A DNA stretch of 34,957 bases from Sedimentisphaerales bacterium (lineage in GTDB: Bacteria > Planctomycetota > Phycisphaerae > Sedimentisphaerales > SM23-30): the NCBI GenBank assembly GCA_016930855.1, contig JAFGFX010000388.1:1-34957 (forward strand). The letters run 5' to 3'. Position numbers and translations under genes: made by a program. A model generated the notes under the pieces. The model searched no databases. It was not told where the DNA came from and saw only the letters and a program-made list of their open reading frames with translations. Of this stretch, positions 19,865-28,994 are shown piece by piece (the stretch's first letter is position 1; every line of letters begins with the position of its first letter).

Positions 19865-21517
19865 TCAGGGATCGGACGATTCATCCTGTTTGGCGGCGTG
19901 GTTCTCCCACATCCACAGGACCGCCGCCGTGAACCAGAGCAGGGTGACGGCTATCAACAGCGATTTGGCCCGATCCAGGCCCACACCGCCCATCAGGAAC
20001 AGAAACGGCAATCCGGCGGTGGCGATCAGGGCCGCCCAGCCGGCCAGTTTCGCAATCAGGCGGGCCCAGGGCTGCTCATGCATCTGCCGCTGGTAGACGG
20101 CGCTGCAGACGATATACAGGGTCGCGGCGATAAACCAGCCCGGCAGGGATACGAAGTAAATCTGAAACGGCTTGAATCCGCTTTTCAGGGTGTAATTGGA
20201 ATTCACCAGCCACAGGCAGATCACCAGCGTGAGAATCCACGCCAGGCCGGCCGCCCAATTGAAGTTCTTCCGGCCGGCCTCGGCGTAGCGGCTGCGCAGG
20301 CCGAATTTCCGGATCAGCCAGAAGTCGATGAAAATCACCGCCCCCATCGGCATCAGCAGCATCCCGTAGAGCATCACGAAGTCCAGCAATTTCATGGCGA
20401 TGGCCGGGAACATCCCCGCCAGCGTCGCCACCGCCCCGGTGATCAGGGTCACCTTGAAGCGCGAGGATTTGGGCGTGATGGCCTGGAAGGCCAAGCCGGC
20501 CCGATAGATCGTCGGATTGGCCGTCGTCCAGCCGGCGATGATCACGCAGACCAGCCCCGCCCAGCCGGCCGCCCGGTAGGCCAGCGGCCCCGGCAGCACG
20601 TCGCTATTGGCCGGATCCTGATGCAACTGCATGGCGTAGAGAATCGAGGCGCTCAGCCAGGCCATGAAATGGCCCACGTACATCCCGGCGGCGGAGGCGA
20701 CGGCGTACCAGGATTTCTTGGCGAAGCGAAAGACCGACAGATCCGACATGCCGATGTGCATCGCCATGTTGCAGAACCAGGCGAAGAACATCACGTGCAG
20801 GAAGGTCAGCTTGATCTTTCCCGGCTGCGGACTGCCGCCCGTCCAGATATGGGTCTTGGCCAACCGCCAGAGGTCCCCGGCCGACTGGACCTCCGTGCCC
20901 GTCGCGTTGACGAACTGCCGCAGGCCCACGAAGCCGAAGCCCAGGAAGATCAGCACCATCCAGGGCGCCGCGATGTTGGCGAACTTCGCCACGGTCTCGT
21001 AGCCGTAGGCGGCCACCAGGGCGATGGCGCCGCCGACGGCCAGCACGGCGATGACCCAGCCGACGCTGTTGGGATACAGGTCGTTCAGACCGGGCATGCG
21101 GAAATCGAACCAGACGCCCAGCGCCGTCGCCGAGACGGTGACCATCGCCCCGGCCAGGAAACAGAACATCACGCCGTTGGCCAGGTTGTAGAGGGTGACC
21201 AGCCGCCGGCCGCAGATCTTCTCCAATTGGTAATACAGCGTCAGCCGCGTCCGCGTGGCGATCGGGGCGCAGAGGAATATCCAGCTCAGCACCGCCAGGG
21301 CGTTGCCCAGGACCAATCCGCCCACCACGTCGACGGCGCTGACGCCGCCCGCCACGAACAGCGGCCCGATCATCAGCTCGGTCCCGGCGCAGTGCTCGCC
21401 GGCGTACATGCCGATAAAACTCTTGAATCCCAACAGCGCCTTTTTCGGGACCGGTTCGCGTTCGTATTCGCTGCCCGGCGGCGCCGGCGCCTCCTGCTGT
21501 GCCTGCTGATCCGTCAT
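19865..21517 (-). CDS. NCS1/purine-cytosine-permease-like transporter
   Basis: A 550-residue membrane protein with about 12 hydrophobic helices, a polar N-terminal tail (1-27) and a charged C-terminal tail. The 'SFIGMYAGEHCAGTELMIG' start, early glycine-rich helices ('VVGGLVLGNALAVLSW') and the topology suggest the nucleobase-cation symporter-1/LeuT-fold group. The substrate cannot be read from sequence. Its neighbours are sugar isomerases, so a sugar or sugar-derived substrate is possible. The ATG at 21517 has AAGGAAG six bases upstream. It is separated from the exported isomerase-like gene by a palindrome-rich spacer. Confidence 0.65.
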   Translation of the reverse strand: MTDQQAQQEAPAPPGSEYEREPVPKKALLGFKSFIGMYAGEHCAGTELMIGPLFVAGGVSAVDVVGGLVLGNALAVLSWIFLCAPIATRTRLTLYYQLEKICGRRLVTLYNLANGVMFCFLAGAMVTVSATALGVWFDFRMPGLNDLYPNSVGWVIAVLAVGGAIALVAAYGYETVAKFANIAAPWMVLIFLGFGFVGLRQFVNATGTEVQSAGDLWRLAKTHIWTGGSPQPGKIKLTFLHVMFFAWFCNMAMHIGMSDLSVFRFAKKSWYAVASAAGMYVGHFMAWLSASILYAMQLHQDPANSDVLPGPLAYRAAGWAGLVCVIIAGWTTANPTIYRAGLAFQAITPKSSRFKVTLITGAVATLAGMFPAIAMKLLDFVMLYGMLLMPMGAVIFIDFWLIRKFGLRSRYAEAGRKNFNWAAGLAWILTLVICLWLVNSNYTLKSGFKPFQIYFVSLPGWFIAATLYIVCSAVYQRQMHEQPWARLIAKLAGWAALIATAGLPFLFLMGGVGLDRAKSLLIAVTLLWFTAAVLWMWENHAAKQDESSDP

Positions 21518-21543
21518 GGTTCGCTTCCTTTACGTACTACGAG

Positions 21544-21669
21544 GGTTGGTCAACCTCCGATCCGATGCATGCATCGGATCGGCCCGGAAAAACGGAAACG
21601 GTCCTTCCGCAAGAGGACCGGCCTACCCGCCGTGATTTTGGCGATCGGCCTCGTGTCCGGATGGACACG
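21544..21669. promoter_or_regulatory. cluster of palindromes and hairpins upstream of the transporter gene
   Basis: Four structures lie in 126 bp: GGTTG-GT-CAACC (21544-21555); a perfect 26-bp palindrome with half-site CCGATCCGATGCA (21557-21582); CGGTCCT/AGGACCG with an 8-base loop (21599-21620); and CGTGTCC/GGACACG with a 4-base loop (21652-21669). They occupy the 5' side of the transporter gene and the 3' side of the isomerase-like gene. No U-tract is seen, so an operator or mRNA structure is as likely as a terminator. Confidence 0.55.
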
Positions 21670-21760
21670 CCCCAAACGAACAATCCTCCGCGCCGTCGCG
21701 GCAGCGAGCGGGTTTCCGCCAACTCGTCGGGCCCGGCCGACGCCCCGTGCCAGGGCAATC

Positions 21761-23194
21761 CTACACCTCCTCGACCACGTTGAATCCCATCAGGACGCCC
21801 AGGTGCTTGATGTCCTCAAGATGGTCGCCGTAGAACACCACCCGATGCAGCCGGGTCATCACGCCGCCCTCCAGGACGCCGCCGCCCCAATGGTGAAACA
21901 TGCTGTCCGCGTCGGCCACCTGGGTGTAAAACTGGGTGCGGCAGCCCAGCTCGTCGTGGGTGACCTCGGTCACCTTGCCGGTCGAGATCAGCATGGTGTC
22001 GAGGTTGATGAACTTGGCGCAGGTGACCTCCTGGCCGATGCGCATCTCCACGTCCAGCGACACGCCCCGCTCGCTGTCGCTCTGGGTGCGGATGGTAAAG
22101 GGCAGCCGCTTGGAGCCGGGGCCGTCCATGCAGGTGGCGCAGGTGCAGTGGAAGTGGATCAGGGCGTTCTTGGCGGTGTCGAAGACCGGATCGGAGATGA
22201 AGCCCGGCACCCCGAAGGCATAGCCGAAGATCAGCATGGTCAAGGTGGAATCCATGTCGCCCTCGCAGGCGCCGACCAATCCCAGATCGTTCAGCCGGCT
22301 GAAGGTCAGGCAGCCCTTGGCGGGCTCGCCCATGCAGTGCGAGCTGGTGATGGCCCGGGCGTTGTAGCGCTGCATCAACTGCCTGACGCCCAGATACATC
22401 CGGGCGGAATTGATGATCTCCTCGCGGCTGGGCTCGACGATCCGCTGGGCCGGGCTGATCCACTGGCGTTCGGCCTCGGCCTCGGCCTGCTTCAGATCGA
22501 CCGCCTGGTGCGCCGCGATCACCTCGTCGTTGGCAATCGCGATCATCTCGGCGCCCAGCCGCTGCTTGATCTGTTCGGCGGTGCAGGCCGCCTCGGTCCC
22601 CTGGGGCCGGCCCACGGCGAGGATCCGGGTGGCCCGCATATGGGGCGCCACCCGCATCAGGCCGACCACCCGGTCGATCTGGCCCCAGTCGCTGGTGGGC
22701 AGGAGAACCACCTTGTGGCCTTCCTTCTGCCAGGCGGGGAAATACAGCCAGCCGTGGCCGCTGAAGGGCTGGCTGAACACGGCGGTCGCCAGTCCCTGAT
22801 CGACGATCTGTTTCATGGCCTGCATGGGAGCGTCGCCGCCGTGGCCGCACAGATGAAAGAGCAGGACGCCGTCGGCGTTCTTCAGGGCGGGCAGAATAGT
22901 GCCCACCTCCGTCGGCGGGATGACCTGGCCGCCGACGAACTTGACGTCGCCGAGTTGTTTTTCCAGGTCGGCCAGGTATTTCTCGAACTTTTGGATCTCC
23001 TCGGTCGGCCTAGACAGGTAGATCCCGCCGGTTCGGCCGATGTAGATCTGGTGAATCTTGACGGCCGGCATCGGCTCCGGCCAGTTGCGGCCCTGCTGGG
23101 CCCACGCCCAGGAGGCGCCGAATTGCGAGTGCAGCCACAAGCCGGCGCCCGCGGCGCTGACTCCCATGAATTGACGGCGATTGCATTCGGGCAT
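21761..23194 (-). CDS. Tat-exported L-fucose/L-arabinose-isomerase-like protein
   Basis: A 477-residue protein. The N-terminus 'NRRQFMGVSAAGAG' is a twin-arginine signal with cleavage likely near residue 32 (AWA-QQ). The mature part has the alternating alpha/beta pattern of FucI/AraA-fold isomerases, with 'LFHLCGHGGD' and a C-terminal part 'GACEGDMDSTLTML' resembling the fucose-isomerase substrate-domain entry, followed by a beta-rich domain. Cytoplasmic isomerases of this fold have no export signal, so this may be a periplasmic enzyme or a binding protein. The ATG at 23194 has AAGGAG seven bases upstream. Activity is not certain. Confidence 0.7.
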   Translation of the reverse strand: MPECNRRQFMGVSAAGAGLWLHSQFGASWAWAQQGRNWPEPMPAVKIHQIYIGRTGGIYLSRPTEEIQKFEKYLADLEKQLGDVKFVGGQVIPPTEVGTILPALKNADGVLLFHLCGHGGDAPMQAMKQIVDQGLATAVFSQPFSGHGWLYFPAWQKEGHKVVLLPTSDWGQIDRVVGLMRVAPHMRATRILAVGRPQGTEAACTAEQIKQRLGAEMIAIANDEVIAAHQAVDLKQAEAEAERQWISPAQRIVEPSREEIINSARMYLGVRQLMQRYNARAITSSHCMGEPAKGCLTFSRLNDLGLVGACEGDMDSTLTMLIFGYAFGVPGFISDPVFDTAKNALIHFHCTCATCMDGPGSKRLPFTIRTQSDSERGVSLDVEMRIGQEVTCAKFINLDTMLISTGKVTEVTHDELGCRTQFYTQVADADSMFHHWGGGVLEGGVMTRLHRVVFYGDHLEDIKHLGVLMGFNVVEEV

Positions 23195-23334
23195 GATCCA
23201 TCTCCTTATGACAAGAGTATCCGCGGCGGCCCGGCGAGAATCCTGCCGCCTTTGGTTGGTTGACCGACGACGCGACAAACCAGCCCTCCAGCCTCATCGT
23301 AAAAGACCGGAAGGGGCCTTCGATCTGCCCGGCG

Positions 23335-24600
23335 TCACGTTCGTTTACGTAAAACGTCCCGTTCGTACTGCCTGACCTCGTCCAGCCAGCCAGCGTCGGC
23401 CGGCACCCCGGACCGCTGGCAATAATACTCCCAGACCGCCGGGAAGGGAAGGGTCTTGGCCTCCTCCAGCAGGGCCAGCCGGCCGGTGTAATCGCCCTCG
23501 GCCTCCATCCGCTGCAATGGCGCCGTCGGCTCCAGCAGCGCCAGCAGCAGGGCCTTGAGCGTACAGCGGGTCCCGATCACCCAGGCGGCGACCCGGTTGA
23601 TGCTGGCATCGAAGTAATCCAGCCCGATGTGCACCCGCCCGAGGTAGTCGCCGCGGACCAGCTCCTGCATCAGATGGCGCAGCGGATCGGACAGGATCAC
23701 CACGTGGTCGCTGTCCCAGCGGACGCCCCGGCTGACGTGCAGCAGGATCTCGTCCAGGAACGCCAGCACGGCGGAGATCTTGTCGGCCACCTCCTCGGTC
23801 GGGTGGAAATGCCCGGTATCCAGACACAGCAGCGTCCGGTTTCGTACGGCGTAGCCCAGGTAGAACTCGTGGGAGCCGACGACATAGCTTTCCGAGCCGA
23901 TGCCGAAGAGTTTTCCCTCCAGGCTGTCGAGCAGATGGCGTCTCTCGAACCGCTCGGCGAGGATCTCGTCGAGGGAGCGCTGGAGGATCTCCCGCGGCCG
24001 GCGGCGGTCCGCCGGCAGGTCCTTGAAGCCGTCCGGGATCCAGATGTTGTGCACGCTGGCCGAACCGAGCTGCTCGCCCATGTGGGCGGCGATCCGCCGG
24101 CAGGCGATGCCGTGCTCGACCCAGAAGCGCCGGACCGCCTCGTCCCGGCTGGACAGGGTAAAGCCGCTGTCCGCCAGCGGATGGGCGAAATAGGTCGGAT
24201 TGAAATCCATGCCGACGCCGGCCGCCTTGGCCCAGTCGATCCAGGCGCCAAAATGCTCCGGCTGTAGTTGATTGCGATCCACCCGGCCGGCGGTTTCGGC
24301 GTACATGGCGTGCAGATTCAGCCGATGGGTCCCGGGGATCAGGCTGATCGCCTTGTCCAGATCGGCCCGCAGTTCGTCGGCGGTTCGGGCCTTGCCGGGG
24401 TAATTGCCCGTGGCCTGAATCCCGCCGCCGCTGGCCGCCGCGGTGTGCTCGAAACCGCCGACGTCGTCGCCCTGCCAGCAGTGCAGCGAGATCGCCACCG
24501 CCGCCAGGCGCTCCAACGCCCGCTCGGTATCCACGCCGCAGTCGGCATACCGCTGTTTGGCCCCTTCATACGCCTTGCTCACACCTGCCGTATCCGTCAT
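23335..24600 (-). CDS. rhaA: L-rhamnose isomerase
   Basis: A 421-residue enzyme converting L-rhamnose to L-rhamnulose. The signature 'ISLHCWQGDDVGGFE' lies at residues 37-51; 'MDFNPTYFAHPLADSGFTLSS' (shown in part) and 'HNIWIPDGFKDLPADR' are further family segments including metal and substrate contacts. Length fits RhaA (about 419). The ATG at 24600 is preceded by GAGGAGGT ten bases upstream; the longer open frame upstream is not supported. No rhaB or rhaD is in the window, so the pathway is incomplete here. It lies just upstream of the exported isomerase-like gene. Confidence 0.93.
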   Translation of the reverse strand: MTDTAGVSKAYEGAKQRYADCGVDTERALERLAAVAISLHCWQGDDVGGFEHTAAASGGGIQATGNYPGKARTADELRADLDKAISLIPGTHRLNLHAMYAETAGRVDRNQLQPEHFGAWIDWAKAAGVGMDFNPTYFAHPLADSGFTLSSRDEAVRRFWVEHGIACRRIAAHMGEQLGSASVHNIWIPDGFKDLPADRRRPREILQRSLDEILAERFERRHLLDSLEGKLFGIGSESYVVGSHEFYLGYAVRNRTLLCLDTGHFHPTEEVADKISAVLAFLDEILLHVSRGVRWDSDHVVILSDPLRHLMQELVRGDYLGRVHIGLDYFDASINRVAAWVIGTRCTLKALLLALLEPTAPLQRMEAEGDYTGRLALLEEAKTLPFPAVWEYYCQRSGVPADAGWLDEVRQYERDVLRKRT

Positions 24601-24760
24601 GAACGAAGTTACCTCCTCAGCGAAGATCTCAGGTGGATGACCTCCCGCCGACGCCTGTGATCCTGCGAAATCCCTATCCTGTCTGTCAGCCATCCCGTCT
24701 GTCTGCTACGTTCCGGCCACACGAGCCGGCCCGACATGGTTCGGCCGGCCGGACGCGGCC

Positions 24761-26011
24761 CTAGGCGTCGCCCTGAAAGTCGGCCAGGTATCCGCCGGCC
24801 AGGAGCCGCTGGACATCCCGGGCGATATCCTCCTTGGTCACCTTCCAGCCGGTCTTCATGATATCGAAATATTTCGACGCCAGCACGGCGGCGATGACAT
24901 GCCGCGAGTGCGACCAGGTATAGATCAACTGGTCCAGGATCCGGGCGTCGCTGTACTGGGGGATATAGGTCAAGCCCAGCATCTCCAGTCGCTCGGCGGT
25001 CATCTCCTGAATGATGCAGGGAAAATTCATGACCCGCCCGCAGCCGAAGGGCAGCACGTTCGGGAATGTCCGCGCCGCCACGCACAACTCATGCTGGTTC
25101 CGGCGCGACAGCATCGTGACCAGAAACTTCACCTCGGTAAACTCCGCCGCCAGCTCCACCACGACGCCTACGTTTGCCTCGCCGATTCCGGCGCCGGGGC
25201 AATCCACCTCGCCGGCGATATCCGCCTGTCGGGGTTTGCCGATCATCAGGGCGAACGGCAGGCGGCATTCCTGGGCCACCGGCAGGGCGCACAATCGCAG
25301 CAGCCGGGCGCAGACGCTGCCGTCGTCCGAACGAAAATCGCCCGGCAAGGCAACGGCCAGGTATTCCGGCCGCAGCAGGTCGATCCAGGTCCGCAGAAAA
25401 TCCCGCCCGGCCTGGATGGTCTTTTCGTCCAGCGTCTCCGACATGGCAAAGCCCTGAGCGCGGACGGCCGCCAGGTTTTCCGCATACCCCCCCAACAGGC
25501 CGTCGAGCCGCAACGACGCCCGGAACCGCTCATCCCGGTGGCCATCCCGCTTCCTGACGCCCTGCTCGGCCCGGTCGAACGGATCGTTCGTCATGACCAC
25601 GTAGCGGATATTGGCCAGTTCGAACACCTTGTCGATATAGTCCGCCGGGGACATGTCCTGAAAATATCTCCGAATGACATTCAGGTCCTTTTCGCCGGTA
25701 TCCACGCCCAGTTCGTGCAGGACGGTCAGCACCCCCCGGGCCGCCTCGCTGAGCGGCGTATGGCTTACGAAGATCTCCTGCCAGACGCGTTCGGCCCGCT
25801 CGACTTTTTTCAGGGCGAAAAACGCCTTCGGGTCCAGGTCCGGCCGCAGGCGCAGCAGCTCCGGCGCCAGGCAGTGACTGGCCAGCAGCTCATCGATCCC
25901 CCAGCGCAGCCGGTCGCCGAACGCCTCGCTGTACAGGTGGGTGTGGACATCCACGATGGCCGTGTCGTTGACGATATTGGTCACCTGCTTGGTCACGGCG
26001 AGAAAATCCAT
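24761..26011 (-). CDS. uronate isomerase-like protein (UxaC family)
   Basis: A 416-residue metal-dependent TIM-barrel protein. 'IVDVHTHLYSEAFGDRLRWGIDELL' (residues 19-43; shown here only as context for HTHL at 23-26) is the entry of the uronate isomerase branch of the amidohydrolase fold. The C-terminal 'YTWSHSRHVIAAVLASKYF' resembles the UxaC end. It is shorter than classical UxaC (about 470), so substrate could differ from glucuronate or galacturonate. The ATG at 26011 has AGGGAG five bases upstream. Its neighbours, 6-phosphogluconate dehydrogenase and a LarA homologue, support sugar-acid metabolism. Confidence 0.7.
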   Translation of the reverse strand: MDFLAVTKQVTNIVNDTAIVDVHTHLYSEAFGDRLRWGIDELLASHCLAPELLRLRPDLDPKAFFALKKVERAERVWQEIFVSHTPLSEAARGVLTVLHELGVDTGEKDLNVIRRYFQDMSPADYIDKVFELANIRYVVMTNDPFDRAEQGVRKRDGHRDERFRASLRLDGLLGGYAENLAAVRAQGFAMSETLDEKTIQAGRDFLRTWIDLLRPEYLAVALPGDFRSDDGSVCARLLRLCALPVAQECRLPFALMIGKPRQADIAGEVDCPGAGIGEANVGVVVELAAEFTEVKFLVTMLSRRNQHELCVAARTFPNVLPFGCGRVMNFPCIIQEMTAERLEMLGLTYIPQYSDARILDQLIYTWSHSRHVIAAVLASKYFDIMKTGWKVTKEDIARDVQRLLAGGYLADFQGDA

Positions 26012-26117
26012 CGCGTCTCCCTTCGATGAGAAAGATCCATCCGCTCTTGTCCTGCCGTCCACGCAAAAAAAACGTCTTCGTCCGGCCCGCCGCGTCGCCG
26101 GGGCACGCACCGGGCGC

Positions 26118-26135
26118 CGTCCGGCGCGTCGGACG
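26118..26135 (-). terminator. hairpin after gnd
   Basis: CGTCCG (26118-26123) pairs with CGGACG (26130-26135) across a 6-base loop, ten bases beyond the gnd stop. A run of eight T on the minus strand (A-run near 26064-26071) follows about 45 bases later, too far for a classical terminator. Transcription may still read through to the next gene. Confidence 0.35.
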
Positions 26136-26144
26136 CCGCGGATG

Positions 26145-27596
26145 CTACACCGTATAGGTCGATGCCGACGTCTCGCCGCCGCGGCCGGTCCAGTTGGTAT
26201 GGAAAAACTCGCCGCGCGGCTTGTCGATCCGCTCGTAGGTGTGCGCGCCGAAGTAATCCCGCTGGGCCTGCAGCAGATTGGCCGGCAGGCGCTCGCTGCG
26301 GTAGCCGTCGTAATAGCTCAGCGCCGCGGTGATCGCCGGGGCGGGGATGCCCATCTCGACCGCCGCCGCCGCCACCCGCCGCCAGGAGGCCTGCGCCGCG
26401 GACATCGCCTCGGCGAAGAACGGATCCAGCAGCAGATTCACCAGCTTCGGATTGCGGTCGAAGGCCTGCTTGATCCGGCCCAAAAACGCCGAACGGATGA
26501 TGCAGCCGCCCCGCCACATCAGGGCGATTCCGCCGTAATTCAGGTTCCAGCGGTATTGCCCGGCGGCGGCCCGCATCAACTGGTAGCCCTGGGCGTAGCT
26601 GACGATCTTGGCGGCGTAGAGGGCCTGCTGCAGATCGTCGATGAATCCCTGCCGGTCGGAGCGGGGTACCGGCCGGGGGCCCGCCAGCACCTTCGAGGCG
26701 CTCAGCCGTTCGTCCTTGAGCGCCGAGAGGCAGCGGGCGAAGACCGCCTCGGCGATCAGCGTCAGGGGCTGGCCCTGATTCAGCGCCTCGATCCCCGTCC
26801 ACTTGCCGGTTCCCTTTTGACCGGCCGTATCCAGGATGCGATCGAGCACATGGCGGCCCTCCTCGTTGCGGTAGGCCAGGATGTCGCGGGTGATCTCGAT
26901 CAGGTAGGAATCCAGCGGCCCCCGGTTCCACGCGGCGAACACCTCGTGCATCTCCTGGTTGCTCATCCCCAGGCCGTCCCGCATCAGATGGTAGGTCTCG
27001 CAGATCAACTGCATGTCGCCGTACTCGATGCCGTTGTGCACCATCTTGACGAAGTGCCCCGCCCCGCCTTCGCCGACCCAGTCGCAGCAGGGCTCGCCCT
27101 CGGCGGTATGGGCGGCGATCTTCTGGAAGATCGGCTTGACATGCTCCCAGGCCGACGGCGTGCCGCCCGGCATGATCGACGGGCCCCTGAGGGCCCCTTC
27201 CTCGCCGCCGGAGACGCCCGTGCCGATGTACCGCTTGCCCCGTCCCTCGACGTAGGCGGCCCGCCGGATCGTATCGGGAAAATGGCTGTTGCCCCCGTCG
27301 ATGAGGATGTCGCCGTCGGCCAGGTGCGGCAGGACCAGATCGATGAACGCATCCACGGCCTCGCCGGCCTTGACCATCAGCATCACCTTGCGGGGCGTCT
27401 TTAGACTCGCCGTCAGTTCCTCGATGGAATGACAGCCGATGATCCTCTTGCCCTGCGCCCGGCCGGCGAGAAAGCGGTCCACCTTCGCCACCGTCCGGTT
27501 GAAGCAGGCCACGGTAAAGCCCTTGCTTTCCATGTTCAAAATCAGGTTCTCGCCCATCACCGCCAGGCCGATCAGGCCGATATCCGCCTTCGACAT
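26145..27596 (-). CDS. gnd: 6-phosphogluconate dehydrogenase, decarboxylating
   Basis: A 483-residue enzyme that oxidises 6-phosphogluconate to ribulose 5-phosphate and CO2 with NAD(P)+. The dinucleotide fold opens with 'IGLIGLAVMGENLILN'; 'GTGVSGGEEGALRGPSIMP' (126-143) and 'KMVHNGIEYGD' (184-194, with the catalytic lysine K184, N188 and E191) are intact. The C-terminal 'FFHTNWTGRGG' also matches. Full length for the long form (about 470). AAGGAG lies eight bases before the ATG at 27596. It lies between the LarA homologue and the uronate isomerase-like gene. Confidence 0.97.
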   Translation of the reverse strand: MSKADIGLIGLAVMGENLILNMESKGFTVACFNRTVAKVDRFLAGRAQGKRIIGCHSIEELTASLKTPRKVMLMVKAGEAVDAFIDLVLPHLADGDILIDGGNSHFPDTIRRAAYVEGRGKRYIGTGVSGGEEGALRGPSIMPGGTPSAWEHVKPIFQKIAAHTAEGEPCCDWVGEGGAGHFVKMVHNGIEYGDMQLICETYHLMRDGLGMSNQEMHEVFAAWNRGPLDSYLIEITRDILAYRNEEGRHVLDRILDTAGQKGTGKWTGIEALNQGQPLTLIAEAVFARCLSALKDERLSASKVLAGPRPVPRSDRQGFIDDLQQALYAAKIVSYAQGYQLMRAAAGQYRWNLNYGGIALMWRGGCIIRSAFLGRIKQAFDRNPKLVNLLLDPFFAEAMSAAQASWRRVAAAAVEMGIPAPAITAALSYYDGYRSERLPANLLQAQRDYFGAHTYERIDKPRGEFFHTNWTGRGGETSASTYTV

Positions 27597-27662
27597 GCGA
27601 AAAACTCCTTTTTCGGTTCCGGTTTACTTCCTTTTTCCCGGCGCCGGCGCGGCGGGCCGCCC

Positions 27663-28940
27663 CTACAGCGCGTCGATATCCGGCACCGTGCCGTCGGCGA
27701 GGCGATACAACTGCTCGCCGGCGTGATGCACCACCAAAATGCCCTCGTCCCGGCGGCCCTCGAACCGCTCGATGCTGACTTCGGCCGGGTCCCGATAGTC
27801 CAGGTTGATTTTTTGGCAGCGCTGAGGGGGTATCCCGGTCGCCAGCACCACGCGGATCCGCGGCGTTTCCACGCCGTCGCGGTAGGTGCCGATCCCCTTG
27901 ACGTGGGTGCTGTGGGCCAGGATCCCGCGGCCGATCCCCTCGAACCGCTCCATGCGCTGGAGGAAATAATCCCGCGTATGATACCCGATCCGGTCCAGAA
28001 CCGCACCGTGCGTGTAGGACACCTCGGTGATGTGCGGGGCGTAGATGATCAGCGTGCCGCCGTCCGCCACAATCGGCTCGAGCTTGTACATCACCTTGCC
28101 GCCCACCCACAGGTCGTCGTACATCGCGGGCGCGATCCCCAGCACCGTCTGGTAGGGCCGATCCACCCGTCTAATATGCACCCGGCCGGACATCGCGGCC
28201 GCCTGCTCCCAGGCCGCAGTCACCGCGCCGATATAGATCCCGTGCAGGCGGTCCCGGACCGCCACCACGGCGAACAGCGTGCGCGGCAGATCGATATAGC
28301 CGGCCGCCTGCTCGACCAGGGCCCGGGTGGGCGTCCAAAGGTTGCCGTTGACCTTGGGATTGGTGATCACCGCCCCCAGCCAATGGAAGAAATGAATGAT
28401 CTCGTCGGCGGCGATGCCGGGGAAGATGTATTTGTGCCCGCCGGAGAATCCCACCACCTCATGGGGAAAGACCGGCCCCAGGATGAAGCACTCGTCGTAG
28501 TCGTAGATGATCCGGTTGACGGCGACCGGCACCTCTTCGTCGAACAAGCCGCCGGAGATCCCCCGAATCGTTTCGGCGGGGATCCGGCCGATCTGCCTAA
28601 AGGTGTCCGGCCGGTCCCAGTCGTGGTTGAAAAAATTCACCTTGGCGTAATCGCTGCGCCTCTCCTCGGGCGTCAGGCACAGCCGCCGGCAGATCTGCTC
28701 TTCGCTGAGCGGCTGATGCGTGCCCAGCGCCACCAGGACGTCCAGGGCCGCTGCCTTTTGGCCGACGGCCTCGAATATCATCCGGAAGACCTCGCCGATG
28801 GGGCCGCTGCGGGTGTTGTCCGGGACCAGCACGATCAGGCGCTTGCCCGCATAGTCGTTGCGGGCGAAATGTTCCCGCACCGCCTCCGCGGCCTGGTCCA
28901 GACTGACCCCCTGATCGCTGTCTTGCCGTGCAATCACCAT
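27663..28940 (-). CDS. LarA-family nickel-dependent 2-hydroxyacid racemase/epimerase
   Basis: A 425-residue homologue of lactate racemase LarA. 'PDNTRSG' supplies D41 and R44, 'GTHQP' supplies H75, and 'HEVVGFSGGHK' gives H160 and K170 with H186 in 'HFFHW'; the 10- and 16-residue spacings equal those of the H174/K184/H200 nickel-pincer ligands of Lactobacillus LarA. The enzyme should therefore bind the NPN cofactor. Family members act on lactate, malate and other 2-hydroxyacids, and at least one acts as a D-gluconate 2-epimerase. The position beside gnd and uronate genes favours an aldonate. The cofactor genes larB, larC and larE are not in the window. Confidence 0.85.
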   Translation of the reverse strand: MVIARQDSDQGVSLDQAAEAVREHFARNDYAGKRLIVLVPDNTRSGPIGEVFRMIFEAVGQKAAALDVLVALGTHQPLSEEQICRRLCLTPEERRSDYAKVNFFNHDWDRPDTFRQIGRIPAETIRGISGGLFDEEVPVAVNRIIYDYDECFILGPVFPHEVVGFSGGHKYIFPGIAADEIIHFFHWLGAVITNPKVNGNLWTPTRALVEQAAGYIDLPRTLFAVVAVRDRLHGIYIGAVTAAWEQAAAMSGRVHIRRVDRPYQTVLGIAPAMYDDLWVGGKVMYKLEPIVADGGTLIIYAPHITEVSYTHGAVLDRIGYHTRDYFLQRMERFEGIGRGILAHSTHVKGIGTYRDGVETPRIRVVLATGIPPQRCQKINLDYRDPAEVSIERFEGRRDEGILVVHHAGEQLYRLADGTVPDIDAL

Positions 28941-28994
28941 GGATGATCGTTTCCCTACGCCGCAACTGTGTTTTATCGTTACCCTCTAAGGCGG

